Source: Bryum argenteum (Eukaryota > Streptophyta > Bryopsida > Bryales > Bryaceae). Taken from it: 64,000 nucleotides of DNA. Both the position numbers and the translations under genes were made by a program. Location of the stretch: positions 29,292,758 to 29,356,757 of the forward strand of contig CM073323.1 of assembly GCA_037043015.1 (NCBI GenBank), in the 5' to 3' direction. Positions 46,701 to 62,000 of the stretch are shown in pieces; position 1 is the stretch's first letter, and each line of letters begins with the position of its first letter. The notes beneath the pieces are model-generated. The model saw nothing but the letters and a program-made list of their open reading frames with translations, did not search any database and had not been told where the DNA came from.

Positions 46701-49700
46701 GAAGTCCTTGCATTATGGAGCAAACTATCTCATTTTCCGAAACTAAGAAATCTATTGAATATGTGCTTTTTAACCTTTGGACCGTAGTGCCTGGTGGTTG
46801 GTTTTTATTACCGCATATAGTATCTCTACTCTCGGTGTCCTGCAACACCATCTGATCATACTGTGGCCATGCAGTCTGGGGAGTTGAATCGATTGTCTTT
46901 TTATTTCGATTCAGATACCAAACCTTGGCCTATGGAAAAATCTTGGCAAGAGCTTGAACCGCAAGATTATAATAAGGTAACGATGTGCTTCACGTTTCGT
47001 AGTCCACGTTATAGGGCCTTTCTCCTCTGTTCCGAACTAGGTGTGTTGTTTATGTTCTTCAAAGTAATGTCGTAAATAAATACGTCTTATATAGTTCTGA
47101 TATTGTTGAGAAATATTGAGATGTCTACTGCGTATGTAAATTTTCGACTTGGCATTGTTCGTTAGAATTCCTACTCATTGAGATGGAAAGGTCTACTCTT
47201 TCATCCAACATCAACCACAGCTATTCTGGTCAAGGGTGTAAGGTGATGTGAATCCAATTTTTGTGATAGGTCTTCTTACCAGGAATTGAGGAAGAACCGT
47301 CTAATTACGAGGGCGAGAAGCCTGAATGGATAGAGAACCATTCCTATGTGCTTGAGCCCGTAGGTGGCACTGCGCGGTACTTCAAACTTGGACAGAGAGA
47401 TAAACGCAGTCCAGATGCCCCTGTTCATAAAGCTATTGCTGTGTTAGATGATGTTACGATCAGCTTGACCGAGGTATGCAATTTCTTAGCAGCCTGCATA
47501 TTCTGATAGCATTTTCACTCAATAGTAAGAAATATCTGCGACTAGCATGCCGCCGTTTCTTTCATGGATCATTGTCTTTTCCGTAGCGTCCATGGTTGCA
47601 GATTCTTGGGGCCATGTAATGAAATAAAGTCTTCATTGTTTTGCCTTGCAATTGTGTAGTTGTTCCCATGTAAAGTGAACTGGAATTTACCGAAAGACTA
47701 ATTTAAATTTCAGGTGGGAGCATCCGACTATAAAATTAAGATGGTTCTAATGTTGCTTTGATAGTGCAGAAGCAATATCGTGATGCTTTGAAATTGGTTG
47801 AGAACATATCGACGTTCACTAAACGACTGCAATATGCTCATTACCGCCCGACTAGGAGTGTAATGGAAGACAGGAAGGGGTGGTGGCATTATGCATATAC
47901 TGCTGTATCAGAGGAACGAAAAAAAGCCAGGTGTGGCTCGTTCATGCATTTTACTATATTTATTCCGATAATATCGAGTGTTTGAGATGAAGTATCCACA
48001 TGATTAATTTTCTCTTGGCGCTCTTTGTTCTCTATGTGGGATTGTCAATGAGGATTTGAATGTCATGTACAAGTACAACTTTGATCAGCAACTCCATGTT
48101 AAAAAGCGGTGTTGATGAGGTCATCGTGACATTCTTGTTGTAGCGGCTACCTTTCATGGCGCCACATCCACATCTACTCTAAAATGCGCAAACAATATGT
48201 GTCAAAATACATTGAGGCTCTTCAAACGAATTCAAAAGCCACCTCTGTCAATGACAACGTAGAAATCATGGAACTGGATCGCCAGCTTGATTCTGAGATT
48301 ATCATTCAATGGAGGTATGTGAATCATATGCGTATGTTGAGTTCACAAGGAGGACATGGTGTTGTATCTTCGGATACGTAGCTCATGTGCGTCCCTTGAG
48401 TTCAGTTTTACGCTTCTCAGTATCATTATAATCGGTTTGGTATTTCTGTTCTACCAATGGACTCGAGTCTGTATGCCAGATTGAATAAAATCTCATCGTA
48501 CATTCTGGTGCTTTCAGAATGGTGGCTCATGCATTTGTTGGCCAGGAGACGAAAAAGGGTCAAGAAGAACGACAAGCTAATTCAAGCTGGTGGTCATATG
48601 TATGGTAAGTGTCGTATTATTAATAATTCGACTTCGTGGAATTTTTTTCAATCTCAACTTCCGATCAGATATATTAGAAATTTTTCTGGGCTCTGATTAA
48701 CATTCCATGGATCTTCTTCTCGAAACCGTCTTGCCTGAATGAACAGTGAGGAATGATCCTCTTGGATACTCATTCGCAGATACTCGACTAGTTGGTTCTA
48801 GATGTGCAAGGTCCGTCATCTTATTCTGAAAATTGTTGAAATGATTAGATTAAAAAATACATCTGAGAAGTGTCTTCTTCCGCGAGCAGGGGTGGTGACG
48901 GTGGCAGTGACACTGGTCGCAGAGGCCTGACGGATGACGATTGGAAAAGATATAGTGTCCTCGTCGGTTTTGACGAAGGCAAATTGCCGTCCATCTTCCC
49001 TGGGGAGGAACAATCCAATATGCTACACACTCTCGTGGAAGTGCAGATGAGGCATAATGGAACAAAATTGTTTTCAGCAAGCGGGGATAGTATCTTAGAG
49101 CTGTCTTCTGAAGGTCTTGGATGTGGCATCAAACTTTACCCTCAAACCAAGACCTTCAATATTTCACTTGATTCCTTCAAAATAAGTACTCCCGAAGGGC
49201 TTCTCGCAGAGGTACTATTATGCAACACATCAATTTCTTTTCAATTTCGGACTGATAGGTCGCATTGTTAGTCTAGCGCTTGTTGCTGTTGCTTGTGGTG
49301 CATTGGTCAGTCGTTTGAGATTTGGAGGTATATCTTAAGTTTGTTGTGGTCTTCTTTGATTTCCGATGCTAATATCAGGTACTTATATAGTTTATAAAGG
49401 TTCAATGCGTTGTCATGGATAAATACCCTCACTCATTGTATCTAACATATAGTTTTGGTTTTCGATCCTGATATCGAATCGCAGAGTGCCCACGAGGAAA
49501 AATCGTTGTACGGGACTTTTATCCTCAGTCCATGGGATAAAGAACTGGACTGGTCGTTCGAGGCTAGAGCTGCTCCCTGCTATGTGACTGTGGGTTCCCT
49601 CACTTTTCCAACTTAGTACTAGATGTCTGAACAGCACTAGGTGTGCAATGCTTCCAATACTTGACCTTGATGCCTGTTCTTATATAATTTTGTCTATGTC

Positions 49701-50058
49701 GGGTATTTGTAGGTATGGATGGAAAGCATAAATAGGATTACCCAATTCTTTTCAAGTAAAGAAGCTGTAAGCCGAGATGTTGCGATTCAGACAGCTGCAG
49801 CTTTACAGGTCTGTGATGTAGCTCTCTGGCTGTATTTACTGGCATAATCTGACGTAAATGATATTTTCACCCGATATGGCCAATTCATTCTTGTACGCAC
49901 TATTCAAGTCTCTTCCTATTGTCTTTAAATCTGCTAAACAGTCCTAGCATACCGGTTTGGGACTTACGTAGGTGTTTTTGAAACGTGCAGTCAACTGTAA
50001 ATGAAGTTTCCAAGAATGCCCAGCAACAGCTGAATGAAGCTCTTAAAAACAAGCCCAA
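43722..50058 (+). other. VPS13: VPS13 exons 1-15: chorein N-terminus and first groove part
   Basis: Exons: 43722-43818, 44496-44599, 45110-45244, 45741-45800, 46056-46153, 46413-46530, 46875-46976, 47270-47473, 47770-47930, 48144-48314, 48518-48604, 48890-49211, 49485-49589, 49713-49808, 49991-50058. Landmarks are NVELKNMQLKPEALDALKLP, VPWSRLGQEPVVVELDRIF, SSWLGSLIGTVIGNLKLSI with HIRYEDEE, GHPFAAGLTLAKL, YAHYRPTRSV and ARAAPCYVT. This is the deeply conserved lipid-scoop end of the protein. Exon 6 ends in a GC donor (AAG|GCAAGT). Confidence 0.85.
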
Positions 50059-53000
50059 GTAAGAAATATGTTTCTGAAGCTACTTCCAATAATAAGAACC
50101 CACATGCAGGTTGGCAATGTTATGCGAATCGATCATCACCATCTTCATGGCGAGAGTAAAAGTTATGTGATCACTTTATGCACGTTTTGATCTTATCTTT
50201 TGCAGATTACCGCCTAGTGTTTTTCAAGAGAAGTGTCCTTTTGATTTTTACTTAGCATATAAGAGTCAATTATTCAGTATTTCGATTTCTTAAATACCCA
50301 AGGGTTGACGTGCGTATTCATTCAGGTTTCTTTTGGACTTGGATATTGCCGCTCCTAAAGTAACAATACCGACAGATTTTTACCCTGATGGTCACCATCA
50401 ATGCAAAATGTTCCTTGACTTGGGAAAATTCAGCATCAAGACGTCACCAGTACGTATCTGTGCAATGGATGTCGTCAGACGCTCCCTTTGTTGCTTTGTT
50501 CGGCTGTAGATAAACGTAGAGGTCATGTAGGACTTTAAAGCTTTTAAGGATTACTGTTTGCTTGTTTCGTTTTTGGATCACTTTAGGATTTTGCTTGTGT
50601 CTATCGTGCTTACAGATAGAGCTGATGTCAAAATAGGATTTTCATTCGAAATGTTATTTTGTTGTAGGCGGATGGCTCTGCTGTTGACTCAACTGCAGAA
50701 AACCAACTGTATATGAGCTTTCGGGTCGGTCTGAAGGATATTTCTGCTTTCCTAGTCGATGGTGATTATGATTGGCGGAAGAAATACGATGTGAACCCTA
50801 CAACTGGCAGGCTTCAGCTTCGAGATGAAGTCACTAGTATTGGTAGTCAGACACAAGGAAAGACCAAATTAGGTGATGAAGGTTTATTCTTCCTGCCCAT
50901 GCTGGAGAAAACTAGGATCGTAGTTTCTCTTGAACAGGTGATTCCTACATTTTCCTGATGAGCGCGTAACCCTCGTTTAGTTTTACTGAAGACTTCATGT
51001 GATGACCTGGTATTCATGTTGAAAGGTTCATGTTTATAACAATGGAGTCGCAGTCATTTAAGAAAAGAGTTCTAGCGAGGTTGTCCTGTAAAATGCATTT
51101 CATATCCTTTCTTGTATATCTCTACAAAGGATCTTCATTTAAGTTGGCTTGTGGAGTCTCATTACGTCATTTGCAGCTGAACATAAGCACTAGAGGATTT
51201 TTGAGATCTGGTTTTGATGACCCAGATTTGTGTGCCACACCCGAAATTTCCGACTACAAGGGTGGCATTAAGGTTGGAGTCCCTTGGGTTCCAGTTCTCT
51301 CCTGCAAGATATCATCGGATTATGCAAGTTGTTGAGGAGTTTACCGGTGGATCGAATGAAGACGCTGCGCATTCAGCTTTTCGACCCTGGGACAATCCAG
51401 ATTTTGATGGTCAATTGTCAGTTCTCTCTTGGAAGGTAAGGCCACATATTGCTTGCCTTTGATGCTGATGCGCTCTTCATAAAACTCCAATGTTAGTTTG
51501 TTAGTATGTGCAGTCCTGGATGTAATGCCTATACTCTATGGACTTCTGAAGAGAACATATGGTAAGGTTGCTGGTCGCTTGTAGTTACCAGAATCTCCCA
51601 TTGTTAATCATGGTGAATGGTCAAATGGTCAGCATGTTTACCTCTGAATCATGCAGATTGTGAAGCGCAAGCATGTGATTGACGATCCCAATGTAGGATA
51701 TGACATTGCCAAGGGCGAAATTGATAACAGCGCTGTGCATAGAATAATGGTTAATCTCGGCTTAAAGTTACACTATTATCGTGCTTAGTAAGATCCTATG
51801 AGGTTATTTAACCAGTTTAAGAGTGAATTTATATCCAGATTTTCATAAATCAATTTGCACATTAATTTCTCAGTCTCGAGCCAGAGCTGTGCAGGAAACC
51901 TTGCACGGTTGGCTGAATCTTGAAAAAACATGTCAACAAAAATGTCATTTAAGATTACACATTCATCTAGCTTGTTGTTTCACATGTTCTTGTGCTCGCA
52001 GGGTGTAGGTCACAGAGAAGCTGAGTGGGAGCCCCGCTACGGTGCATTGGCGGGGCCCTTCCTTTATCTACTGGAATCCAAATCATCAGACAAATACAAG
52101 ACTTATCATTCGTATGCCACTTCTCCATACCTCAACATGATTTGACATATATTTCAGTCTTTCCGTTGTCTCCTTCAGAAACTGCAGCTTTTTGGTAATC
52201 AAGGCCCAGCCAATTCCTGCTTTTTGATTGTGATGTATTCTCTTTATCATACTGATTATTCATTTTGTCACTTGGTTAGTCTGATAGGTAAAAAAGTCTT
52301 CAATGTTCCCGACGAGTCTTTGGGCGGTGTGGAGAATGTTCTTGCAATCTGTGATGCAGGGCAACTTGATAACAAGGTACGTACCTGACATAATAGTGGT
52401 TTTAGATATAACCTCAGAGAATTTATTAAATGCTTGGGGATATGCTTTTAGCACAGGTAGCCGAGTCTACCGGAGCACTTCTCCTGCGTTTTGTGGATGA
52501 AGAAGCAACAAAGAACTGGCAAGGTCGTTTTGCAGGGGCCATATATCGTTCGTCGGTAAGTCTCGATGCTGGGGGTGAAATGCTTGCTTGTAGGCACTCA
52601 TACTTTAATTCTTGTAACATAGATAATTACTCAAATGGATATACGTTACCAGAAGTCAGCTCCTTTGCTGCTCTGAGTGCTTGGACTAATTTATGTCTTG
52701 TGCTGGCAATATAGTCTCCTGCTGCAGTTGCAGGGCTTCTCAGAGGGAAGGATGAGAAGCAAGAAGATATTTCTGAATCGACACAAACTGCGAAAATAAT
52801 GCTAGCTGAACAAGAAAATATCTTCGTGATTGGTGTTCTCGATGAGTTGAAAATTGTCATAAGCAACAGCATCGATGTAAGATGCCCTATTATTATCTTA
52901 TTGAGTGAAGCTGATAATTCTATTTAGGTTGACTTATGTACTATTTAATACTGCAGCTCCCAGGTTTCTCCTGATTTGAGCCAGAGATTACTTCGAAGTG

Positions 53001-56000
53001 CTAGCTTGTTGCGAGTAGTCTTTAGAACTCTGGGAAAATTGATCGTTCTTATTGAGAATTAGCTACCACTGGTTATATTCCGCTTGTTTGCATCTCTACT
53101 TCACTGCCTTAAGTCAAGCATATAAAGGCGATATTTGTGGTATCCTGTCTTGTACAGGTCGATCATAGGTCAGCGAAGCTGTTACTTGCACCTGAGAATC
53201 CACTCTTGGAACTTCGAGCCATTGGCACGAAGGTAGTTAGATGTTTGAAACCGGCATTTATGATGTTACTGGCTACTCTTTCACTGATATAACCTCGACC
53301 AATTGCTCACCATTTCACACATTATATGTCGCACCCTCCATATTCTTCAAATGCTTGTTAATACATGCAGAAAGATGAGCATCTTCATCGAGGCCTGATT
53401 CAGGGCGTATGTGACAGGTGGAGGTTGTCATGAGAAAGAATGACATGTTAGTAGGAGCTGTTCTACGAACTCTAGAGATTGAGGACAAGTTCCATGGGCA
53501 TACTTCATATTCTTGCCAGTACTTGGCTCGGTCTTACATCAAGCAAGAAAGCAGATTGAAAGAAGAACAGAATCTTCGGATCGGAAGAAGCAAAATTCGA
53601 ACAATGCAGCTCACACCTAGTTCTACTAATACCTTTTGGGAGAGCCCTACCAAAGCAGAGCTTACTCCACAAAGTTCATCAGGAGATGAACGCTTCTTTG
53701 ATGCCAACGATGAAAGCGGTTATGATAGTAGCTCAAGCTCCTCGAGTGTACACAGACGGGACAGTAGTGCTGACGCTTTTCTTAAGTTCTTTGATGCACA
53801 AGAGGGAGTAATTGAGCATGTTGAACCCCCAAGTTTCAAGAGAGAGGTTGGCCTTTTACCAGAATCAACTTCCTCAAGTCAAGATGTGTATGCTGTGAAT
53901 GGTGGCGACGAGCTGAAAAGCTTCGTGAAAGCTCAAGTTATCATGACGTCACCAGAGTCACCTACGTATGCCTCTATCGACAAAGAGGTCAGTGATGAAT
54001 ATGTGAATGCAGTATCTCGACATGGACCTTCATTATTTGCATTCTCTTATATCTGATTTTGTTGCTATTCAAACAGAAACCATATTAGTAACAGCAGTAA
54101 CAGTAATCGTAAGAACAGTAATTAGATGCTGATGATGATTCTTATTATTATCATTTTTAGTGGTGTCTTCAATTTCATCTTCGAAGTTGCTCACTTTATA
54201 TCTGTGATCACTGATATCTAGGGAGGCACTTGGTATAGTCTTCCTGTTGCCGAAGTTTTATTTGTTGAAATGTATAAATCTCATGGTACTTGGGAGTCTA
54301 TTCTAGGAATTATGATTATGTGGGCATCGGTTCTACCCTTTTAGTTCATCCAAAAGATTAATTCGAAATATAGTTCCAAGTGCTCACATGCCGCATGTTC
54401 GTAGTACTCACTAACTTACGGCTGCCTTAACAGGTGCGAGTATCACTTTCAACACTGGCTTTTTATTGCAATCGACCTACGTTGATTGCTGTATTAGATC
54501 TGTTGGCTGCGATTAGTGCTGAGGTCCATCCTAAGAAGGATGCGACAGGTGATAACGAAGATGCAAAGAAGTTCTCAAACACGGAAAGGAAAGATGACTC
54601 TGGTCCATCGAATGTGGCTAGTAAGCGTAGAATTGGTGACAAGGAGGGTGACAAGGTATCCACTCAGTCCATATCTGCAAATGCAGATGGGGTTGTAAGT
54701 ACGATTGACCCCAAAGCAGTTGAGTTTGTAGATGATCATGGCAATGCCAAGATTGCCCCTCAGAAGAAAGACTCGGTTGTCAAAGGACTACTTGGTAACG
54801 GAAAAGAGAGGGTAGTGTTATTGCTGGTGTTAAATATGGAGCTTGCCGAGTTTGTTTTGAATAAGGAAGATGGCTCTCAGCTCGCGACCCTCTCCCAAGA
54901 CAATTTACACACCAATATGAAGGTACTATTACCACATCGATAGTGATGCGTTATCACTGCCTCCACTATATTAGTCGTCATTTCTGATATTGTATTCAAA
55001 AAGACAACTTAAGATACTGATATAAGATCTGGCTTTCAACTAATGCTAGATTAGATCCTGATAACAACTTAGGATGGAAGGTCACAATCTGAACAACTGA
55101 CCTGGGGATGTTTGTATTTATGCCTAGATTTATCCAGCATCATGGGGAATAAAGGCCATCCTAGGTAATCTTCGCATCAGTGACGCCAACGTAAAGGATT
55201 TTCATCATGGAGCCATCCCTTACCCTTACATTTGTGACATGAGAGATTCAAGTGGTTCTTCTTTTATCGAGGTCAATATTCATTCATTTCACCTTTTGCA
55301 TTTCTTCGTTATCATCTATACCACTTTATTTCATATAAACGACTGAGGAAGTACAGGACTAGCTGCACGTGGTTTTAGATAAGGTAGCCTGGAGATTTTG
55401 TTTTCATCATGTTCGGAATTAAGAAGCTGGCCTCTTGCTTAACGGCTGTGAAGATCGAGGCCAGCTTCTGGTGAGATGTTCACGATGTGAAGTATTCAAC
55501 TCGTTGACCAACCTACTCGGGAGTAGCTGTGGGGTTTCACGCGTATCCGCTCCTTGTTGACATAAATCGCCTGTTACTATTGTGTGAGCTATATGCATGC
55601 TCATAGGAGAACAACAATGTAGATTTTCAGATATTTTTGTTACTGTTGATGAATTATTTTAGTGAAGAGCTTGAGAAGATTGTTACTTAGCGGTACAGCG
55701 CGTATCGTGCCGTGGCTCAGCTCAAGGCACAACACTGAGCCATTAATATTTGATGGTGTTCTTGTGCACAGTTGGAAATGGAGTCTTTCAATAAAGATGA
55801 CCTCGATTATGAAGGTTATGACTTCAGTGTCACAGGAAAACTTTCAGAAGTACGGATTGTGTTCCTCAATCGCTTTTTTCAAGAGGTAAGTTTGACTATT
55901 TTTCTTGGCATGATGTAATAGGTGTTTGGAGTTAAAAATGCTTGCATTGTATTGTTTGCCTTACAGGTATGGTGAATAAGGAATGGACTCTCTTTCTGTT

Positions 56001-59000
56001 TTATGATAAAGACCACCATTACATCACTCTTTCTAAATCGGTCTTGCAGATCCTTGCTTACCTCATGGGGCTCGTTCCTCAGAATTCAGAGGTCATGACG
56101 AAGCTGAGGGATCGTGCGTCAAACTATGAGAAGTTATTTTCTCAGTCGGAGATAGAGGGACAACCATCACTTAAACTGAACATATCTCTTTTGAAGCCCA
56201 TCATCATAATGCCTCGTGGAACTTACAGTACCGAGTGAGTGAGTTTAAAAATTACTATGTCATCTGCTGGACGCTTGTAGAGCACACAGTAGTTTTTTCC
56301 TCCATTATTCTTGGCTACTTCGTTCTCAACATTGCTTACCGCTCATGACCCTCTTGTATTATGTTTGGCATGGACAGTTTCATGGAACTAGATATCCTAC
56401 ATATCAACATACGTAGCAGCTCTGAGTGGTTTGGCGGTGGGAAGGACGATCTCGGAGCCGTTCGCTTGGAAACAATCAATCTTGATGTAACGTTCTTACG
56501 TTCTTACTTGTGAAGCAATGACATTAACAAAATGGCTTCATTTTAAGGCGAACAGTTCGTGTTTGTCTGATAGAAAGTTGGGTACTAGAGCTTAGAGGGC
56601 AGGTACTTATGTCTAACATCTTGAAAATGGTCAAGCAGGTTGAAAATGTCTGTTTGAGCGTAGGACTTAAAGGCGAAATTGGAAGCGAAATATTTGATCG
56701 AGCGAAAGGAATCGGCTTGGTAGTCAGGCGACCATTACGGGACCTTTGGCACAATGTGCCAGGTCTTGAAGCCACAGTCAAGGTTATCTGCCTTCATTTC
56801 TTGTTCTCTCCTTGAGTAACTTCTAGAGCATTAATAACTACTTGAACTTTCAATCCATCAATAAACTGTTCTGTTCCTCATCAGTATCATGACATTCTGG
56901 AAACTTGTTTGTAAGCTTTTGAATCTTCTGACTTCACACGTCGTAATGATAGATTGAAGAGCTTCGAGCATCTCTTGCTGACAAAGAGTATCAAGTGATA
57001 ACCGAGTGCGTCACACAGAATATGGCTGAAAGACCTGATGTATTTCCCAATCTGTTCGGCAACAAAGCCTTAAAGGAGGAAAAATCTAAGGCAGAGGGGG
57101 TAGCTCTGAAGTTGGGCTTAGAAGGTGCTATTAGTGGAGGTGTGGCCACTGAGGGTCCAGAGTCACTGAACCGTCAAGACTCAGCGGGGAGTGGCTCGTC
57201 ACCTGAGAATCCCTACACGACAATGAAAGTTGTTGTGGCGATTGAGTTGGTCGAATTGCGCTTGTTCATTGGTGGCACCAGAGATGCATCGCTTGCATCT
57301 GTCCAGGTTAGTCTTAAAAGGTTATTCGGTGTCTATATAGAGGAACTGATCATTAGAATATAGAATTGCGGAACTGCATGAATGAGACTGCTTATCAGGT
57401 AGAATAGGTTGCGCGTACTACGTATGATGGTTCAGTGATTAAATTGTATGTTTCTTGGAACTTACAGGTTATTGGCGTGTGGGCATCATATAAAGCAACT
57501 AACATTGCCGAATCTGTTATAATGGCATCACTGGAAAGGCTTAGTCTAAAAGATGAAAGGGAAGGGACCGATCTGGACATGCAATGTATGGTTGGTTATG
57601 TAGACGACAATGCATTAGAATCCTTGGAGGTTATTCCTGGTCACGTTCGAAGAGATAGGAACGAGGAAATTGAGGATGACAGTGCAGAAACCTCTAACAC
57701 ATCGGATGGATGGGGGTATGATGTCGTATTAACTTGTCTTCTCAGTTAGCATATCTCTCCATTTTCTTGCAGAGTTATCGCAAGTATATTGTTTCTTTAT
57801 GATTTATTTTGGACAGTAGTTGTGCAACACAATCTAAGAACCTACTTTGCTCTGCATATTTACAAACGTAACAAAATTCTAAATTCGTCGCGCTACGAAG
57901 TGCAGAATAAAATTGCGCTAATCTGGTGCTTTTTGTTGTGGATGATAAACATTATGAAATCTTGTTTATGTAGACATTTTTTTGCTTGTGAGCTAAAACC
58001 TCCGGGCTAAATATCTGAACTCGATGAGCTTCTCTGACCTTATACTACATTATAAGTGTAACTTACATAGCCATGTTGATGTTGTCTGTGTAGATATGGT
58101 TTGACGATGCTTGTACTTGATGCCAAACTCAGCCCAACTAAACAAGATGTCTCGCTACGCATTCAGCGCCCTCGAGTTGTGGTTGCATTTGATTTCCTCT
58201 TGGCAGTCGGCGAATTCTTTGTCCCCTCACTGCATGCAGTACCAGCTGAGAAGGGGGAGGAGAACTCACTAGATATGAAGAAGGGGGTCTTCTTGAACAG
58301 CCTTGTATATAAGCAAACATTGAAGGAAATAAAGGTTTCTCCGAAGAGGCCTCTAGTTGCTGATTTCGAAGGTGTTCAAGAGTATATCTATGATGGGCAA
58401 GGACACACATTGCGGCTTTTGGATCGTCATGGTGAAGACCTTATAATGTCTTCCTCAGAGATCTTGATCTTTGTTGGAGATGGTAAAAGGTTAATCTTTC
58501 GGAATGTAGTTATTCAGGTTAGCTCCTACATCTCATCTGTTTTGAATTTCAGCATTACATTGCACACTGTAGTTGTGGCTTTAGTTTGCAAGCACACATG
58601 AATTACCGCGAAGGCTGGTAAACTTGGGATTAGCTGTTCATATTCATCTTCATTCTGGTTGCAGAATGGCGATTATATGGATTCAGCACTTCATCTCGGG
58701 AGCGATAGCAGTTATTCGGCATCTCAAGATGACGGAGTGTTCTTTGAAGGACCATCTGAGGCTGATTCCTCAAGCACTGGGTCATCCCACTTCGACGAGG
58801 GAGAGTACAACGTGACAGAGGGTGAGAAACCGTCCGTGGAGATGATTGTCGATCTGCAGGTATTTCTTCTGCATTGGCATGAGCAGTTTGCTGTTGTATT
58901 CAGATGTTTCTGTGGTTGATATGATCCTTGCTTTCTAGCCATTAGCTGGTCCTGGCTCAAATTCGAAGATGATATTCTTCATTCAAAGAAGACAGATGAT

Positions 59001-62000
59001 GCACACCTTATTATATGCTAAAAGGCGTCCAGCTTGAGGAAGTACGTTTGTTCGCAGCTTAGTGCTAAGCATGTCAATAAGGTCTAGAGAATTACTCTAG
59101 GCGTTGTCTAATTATCTGTCTGTCAGTTACCTGTTGCTTACAAGCTAATTCGCAGAGCCGGTAAATGGGACGCAAGCACTGAACTATTGACATGTTCTTG
59201 AGATGTGTCAGGTTATTGGCCCGGAGCTTACCCTTTATGATAGTATTCACAGACCATCTGACTCTCTAGTTCTTTCCGAGAGAGATCTCCGTGCCAAAAT
59301 GAATGTTTTCGCCAGGTACTGGCTGAGTACAACTTTCTCTTAGAGTTTTCAGAGGAAAGAATTTTCTATCAATTGATTATAAATTTTCTCAGATACCTGC
59401 AGTGCTTCTATGTGAGCTGCTATGAAAGTCTTTTTGTAACCTTTTGTGACCTCTATTGTTTTGATTCCGGACTCGTCCTGCCTCTAAGCATCTTTGGATA
59501 TTTACATGCTCAGAAGTTGCTAGCCATCATGGTGAAGCTCTCGTTTATGTTCTGATTAATAGACTTTCATCGTCATTGCCCGCCGCTTCGTCACATGCCA
59601 GATGTGGGTTGTATATAGATATTTACTGACCGTACTAGGTTGGTATTTTAGCACCTGTATCTTCTACTGTATGACGAACTTTGACGGAAAATCTCGTAAA
59701 TCGTTCTGTTTATTCACGCAGACTTTCAATGAACGGAGCTGATATGGACCTCACAGCGAAATTGAATGGTTTCACGGTGGAGTCAACGAGTGGGGTTAAG
59801 GTCTTTGAGCCTTTCGATGCTTCCGCAACTTACGCGGTAGTGGCTGGGTTAAAAAACATTCATATTGACATGACAGATATCTATACTAATTTCTCCTTTA
59901 GCATTCTCCAACTCATCTTACGCTTGGAGGACGATGTCATGTCCATCATGCGCATTACATCTGAGCAGATTACTGTGGAGTGCTCAGAGTTTGAAAAAAT
60001 ATGGGCAGACGATGGTAAGACAGTCTCTTTGCATCTTTGTGTCTTTCCTACTTTCTCTATGTGTATGTTAAGGCTTGCTACTCCCAATTATAACTATAGA
60101 ACAATGTAACACTACATTACTTAATACTGAGGGCAATCTCCACTGGAAGGTATACGGCGAATAATTTGTCGGGTGACCCTAGAGATTCTATGTTGCAGAC
60201 TCCCGAATTGCGGTAGGCGGATCGCACTTGGCTTTTTGGCGGCCTCGTGCACCACCCGGTTTCGCTGTGCTTGGTGATTGTGTAACACCTCTGTAAGTCT
60301 ACCCCTAGATACTGAATTCGCATACCTATGACGAATATAGCTACCTGCTCTGTCTGCTTTCTTGATTCAAAATACTGGCGACTGATGCAGATTTTTATTG
60401 GTCTGTAGGGATGAGCCACCAGCAAAGGCCGTTTTGACAGTCAATATGGCTTTAGCGCGAGGGAAGAGACCCTTAGGGTATAAATGTGTGTGGACATCGA
60501 CTGACCTTGTTCAGAAGGTTGCTCAGACTTCTCCTGTGGATGAGGAGGTCCTGCAATCGGCTGAGGTTAGTGTACGGGAACAGAGCAATGATCCGCGTGC
60601 TTTATCAAATAGAAACAAGGGAGAGGACCAAGGCTGCTCTGTCTGGTTACCAACTCCTCCAGAAGGTTACGTTGCTCTTGGCTGTGTGGTCTGGAAAGGA
60701 CAGGAAGAACCTCCAAATTCTGCAGCCCTGTGTGTTTTAACCTCTTTCCTATCATCTTGTTCGATGCGGGACTGCATTAATATCCAAAGTCATGATGGGT
60801 GAGTTCACTCCTTTTCATCAAATAATCATCCATTAGTACGTCATACAGATTCGACCATCGACTAGCATATGTGGTTGGACTTTACGTGGGATAATTTCTT
60901 TGAACTTATTCTATCATAACCATATTCTAAGGTCGTTAGATTTTGGTGAATTCCAGTTTCTTCGATTCCTAATTGCAATTGTATACTGTTCTGATGATGC
61001 TTGCCTTCTTTTTGCACTTTCTGATGGTCTATGGAACTCGTCATACTATAATGCAGACTTACAGATTCAAGTGAACAGAAGCAGTGGGCATTTTGGCGAG
61101 TGGATAATTCAGTCGGCACTTTCTTTCTGCAAAACTACATAAAGGAACTGATCCATCCTCAGCCCTATGACCTTCATCTTTCCATCTCAAAATATGGATT
61201 ATGTACAGTAAAGGAAACTGTTTCCAGCTCTGGCAAAGCACAAGCGAGACTGCCGACCATCGGTAAGTCATTGAATTTAGACTGTTACTCCATTTTATCA
61301 TGAAAAATGTCTCACGTTTTCAATGTCGTTCAGTTGATTCCTTCCTGCTTTCAATTAGTCCTGGTTCCCAGGTCACATCTCGATATCTATTGTCATCCGT
61401 ATCCTCTTCTTGAGCTATCTCCTCCACTATGTACATTTCTGTGTGCCTACTTGGCCTCTATTGGGAAGTTGTGATGATTGGAGGATGGATCATTTACTTT
61501 CTGGCCAGCTCATTTTGTTCCTTATTTAAAAAACTCTCGCAGGTGAGGAGGAAGCCAACTCCAGTGAGCAGTTAACAGCAGTTATCTCGTCGGGTAGAAT
61601 ATACCAAAATGTAGGAAGGTTCAAATTGATTTGGTGGGACAAGGGCAGTCGGTCTCGTCATGGTTTCTCCATATGGCGACCCAACGTACCACCTGGGTGT
61701 GCTATGCTGGGGGATGTGGCGATGAAAGGGTAAGTGCTTGTTTCGAGTAGCTTGCATCAGGTGAATTCCGGCCTGAGTGTAGGCACCTGAATATTATGCC
61801 TCTGATGTTCATTATGTATTTCTGTGTGCAGATATGAACCACCTAGCACAGGTCTAGTGCTTCGTGACACCAAAGAAGGGGGCCTGATGTGTGAACCAGA
61901 ACGTTTTCAAGAATTGGCTCACATTTCCAAGGAAAAGCACTTGGACGGTGTTTACTTCTGGATCCCAGTTGCTCCTCCAGGGTACTCTGTTATTGGGTGC

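Noticed and set aside
51176..51225. VPS13 exon starting at the acceptor at 51175
   Set aside because: That frame loses the conserved FSPARYHR block. The acceptor before 51226 keeps phase and homology.
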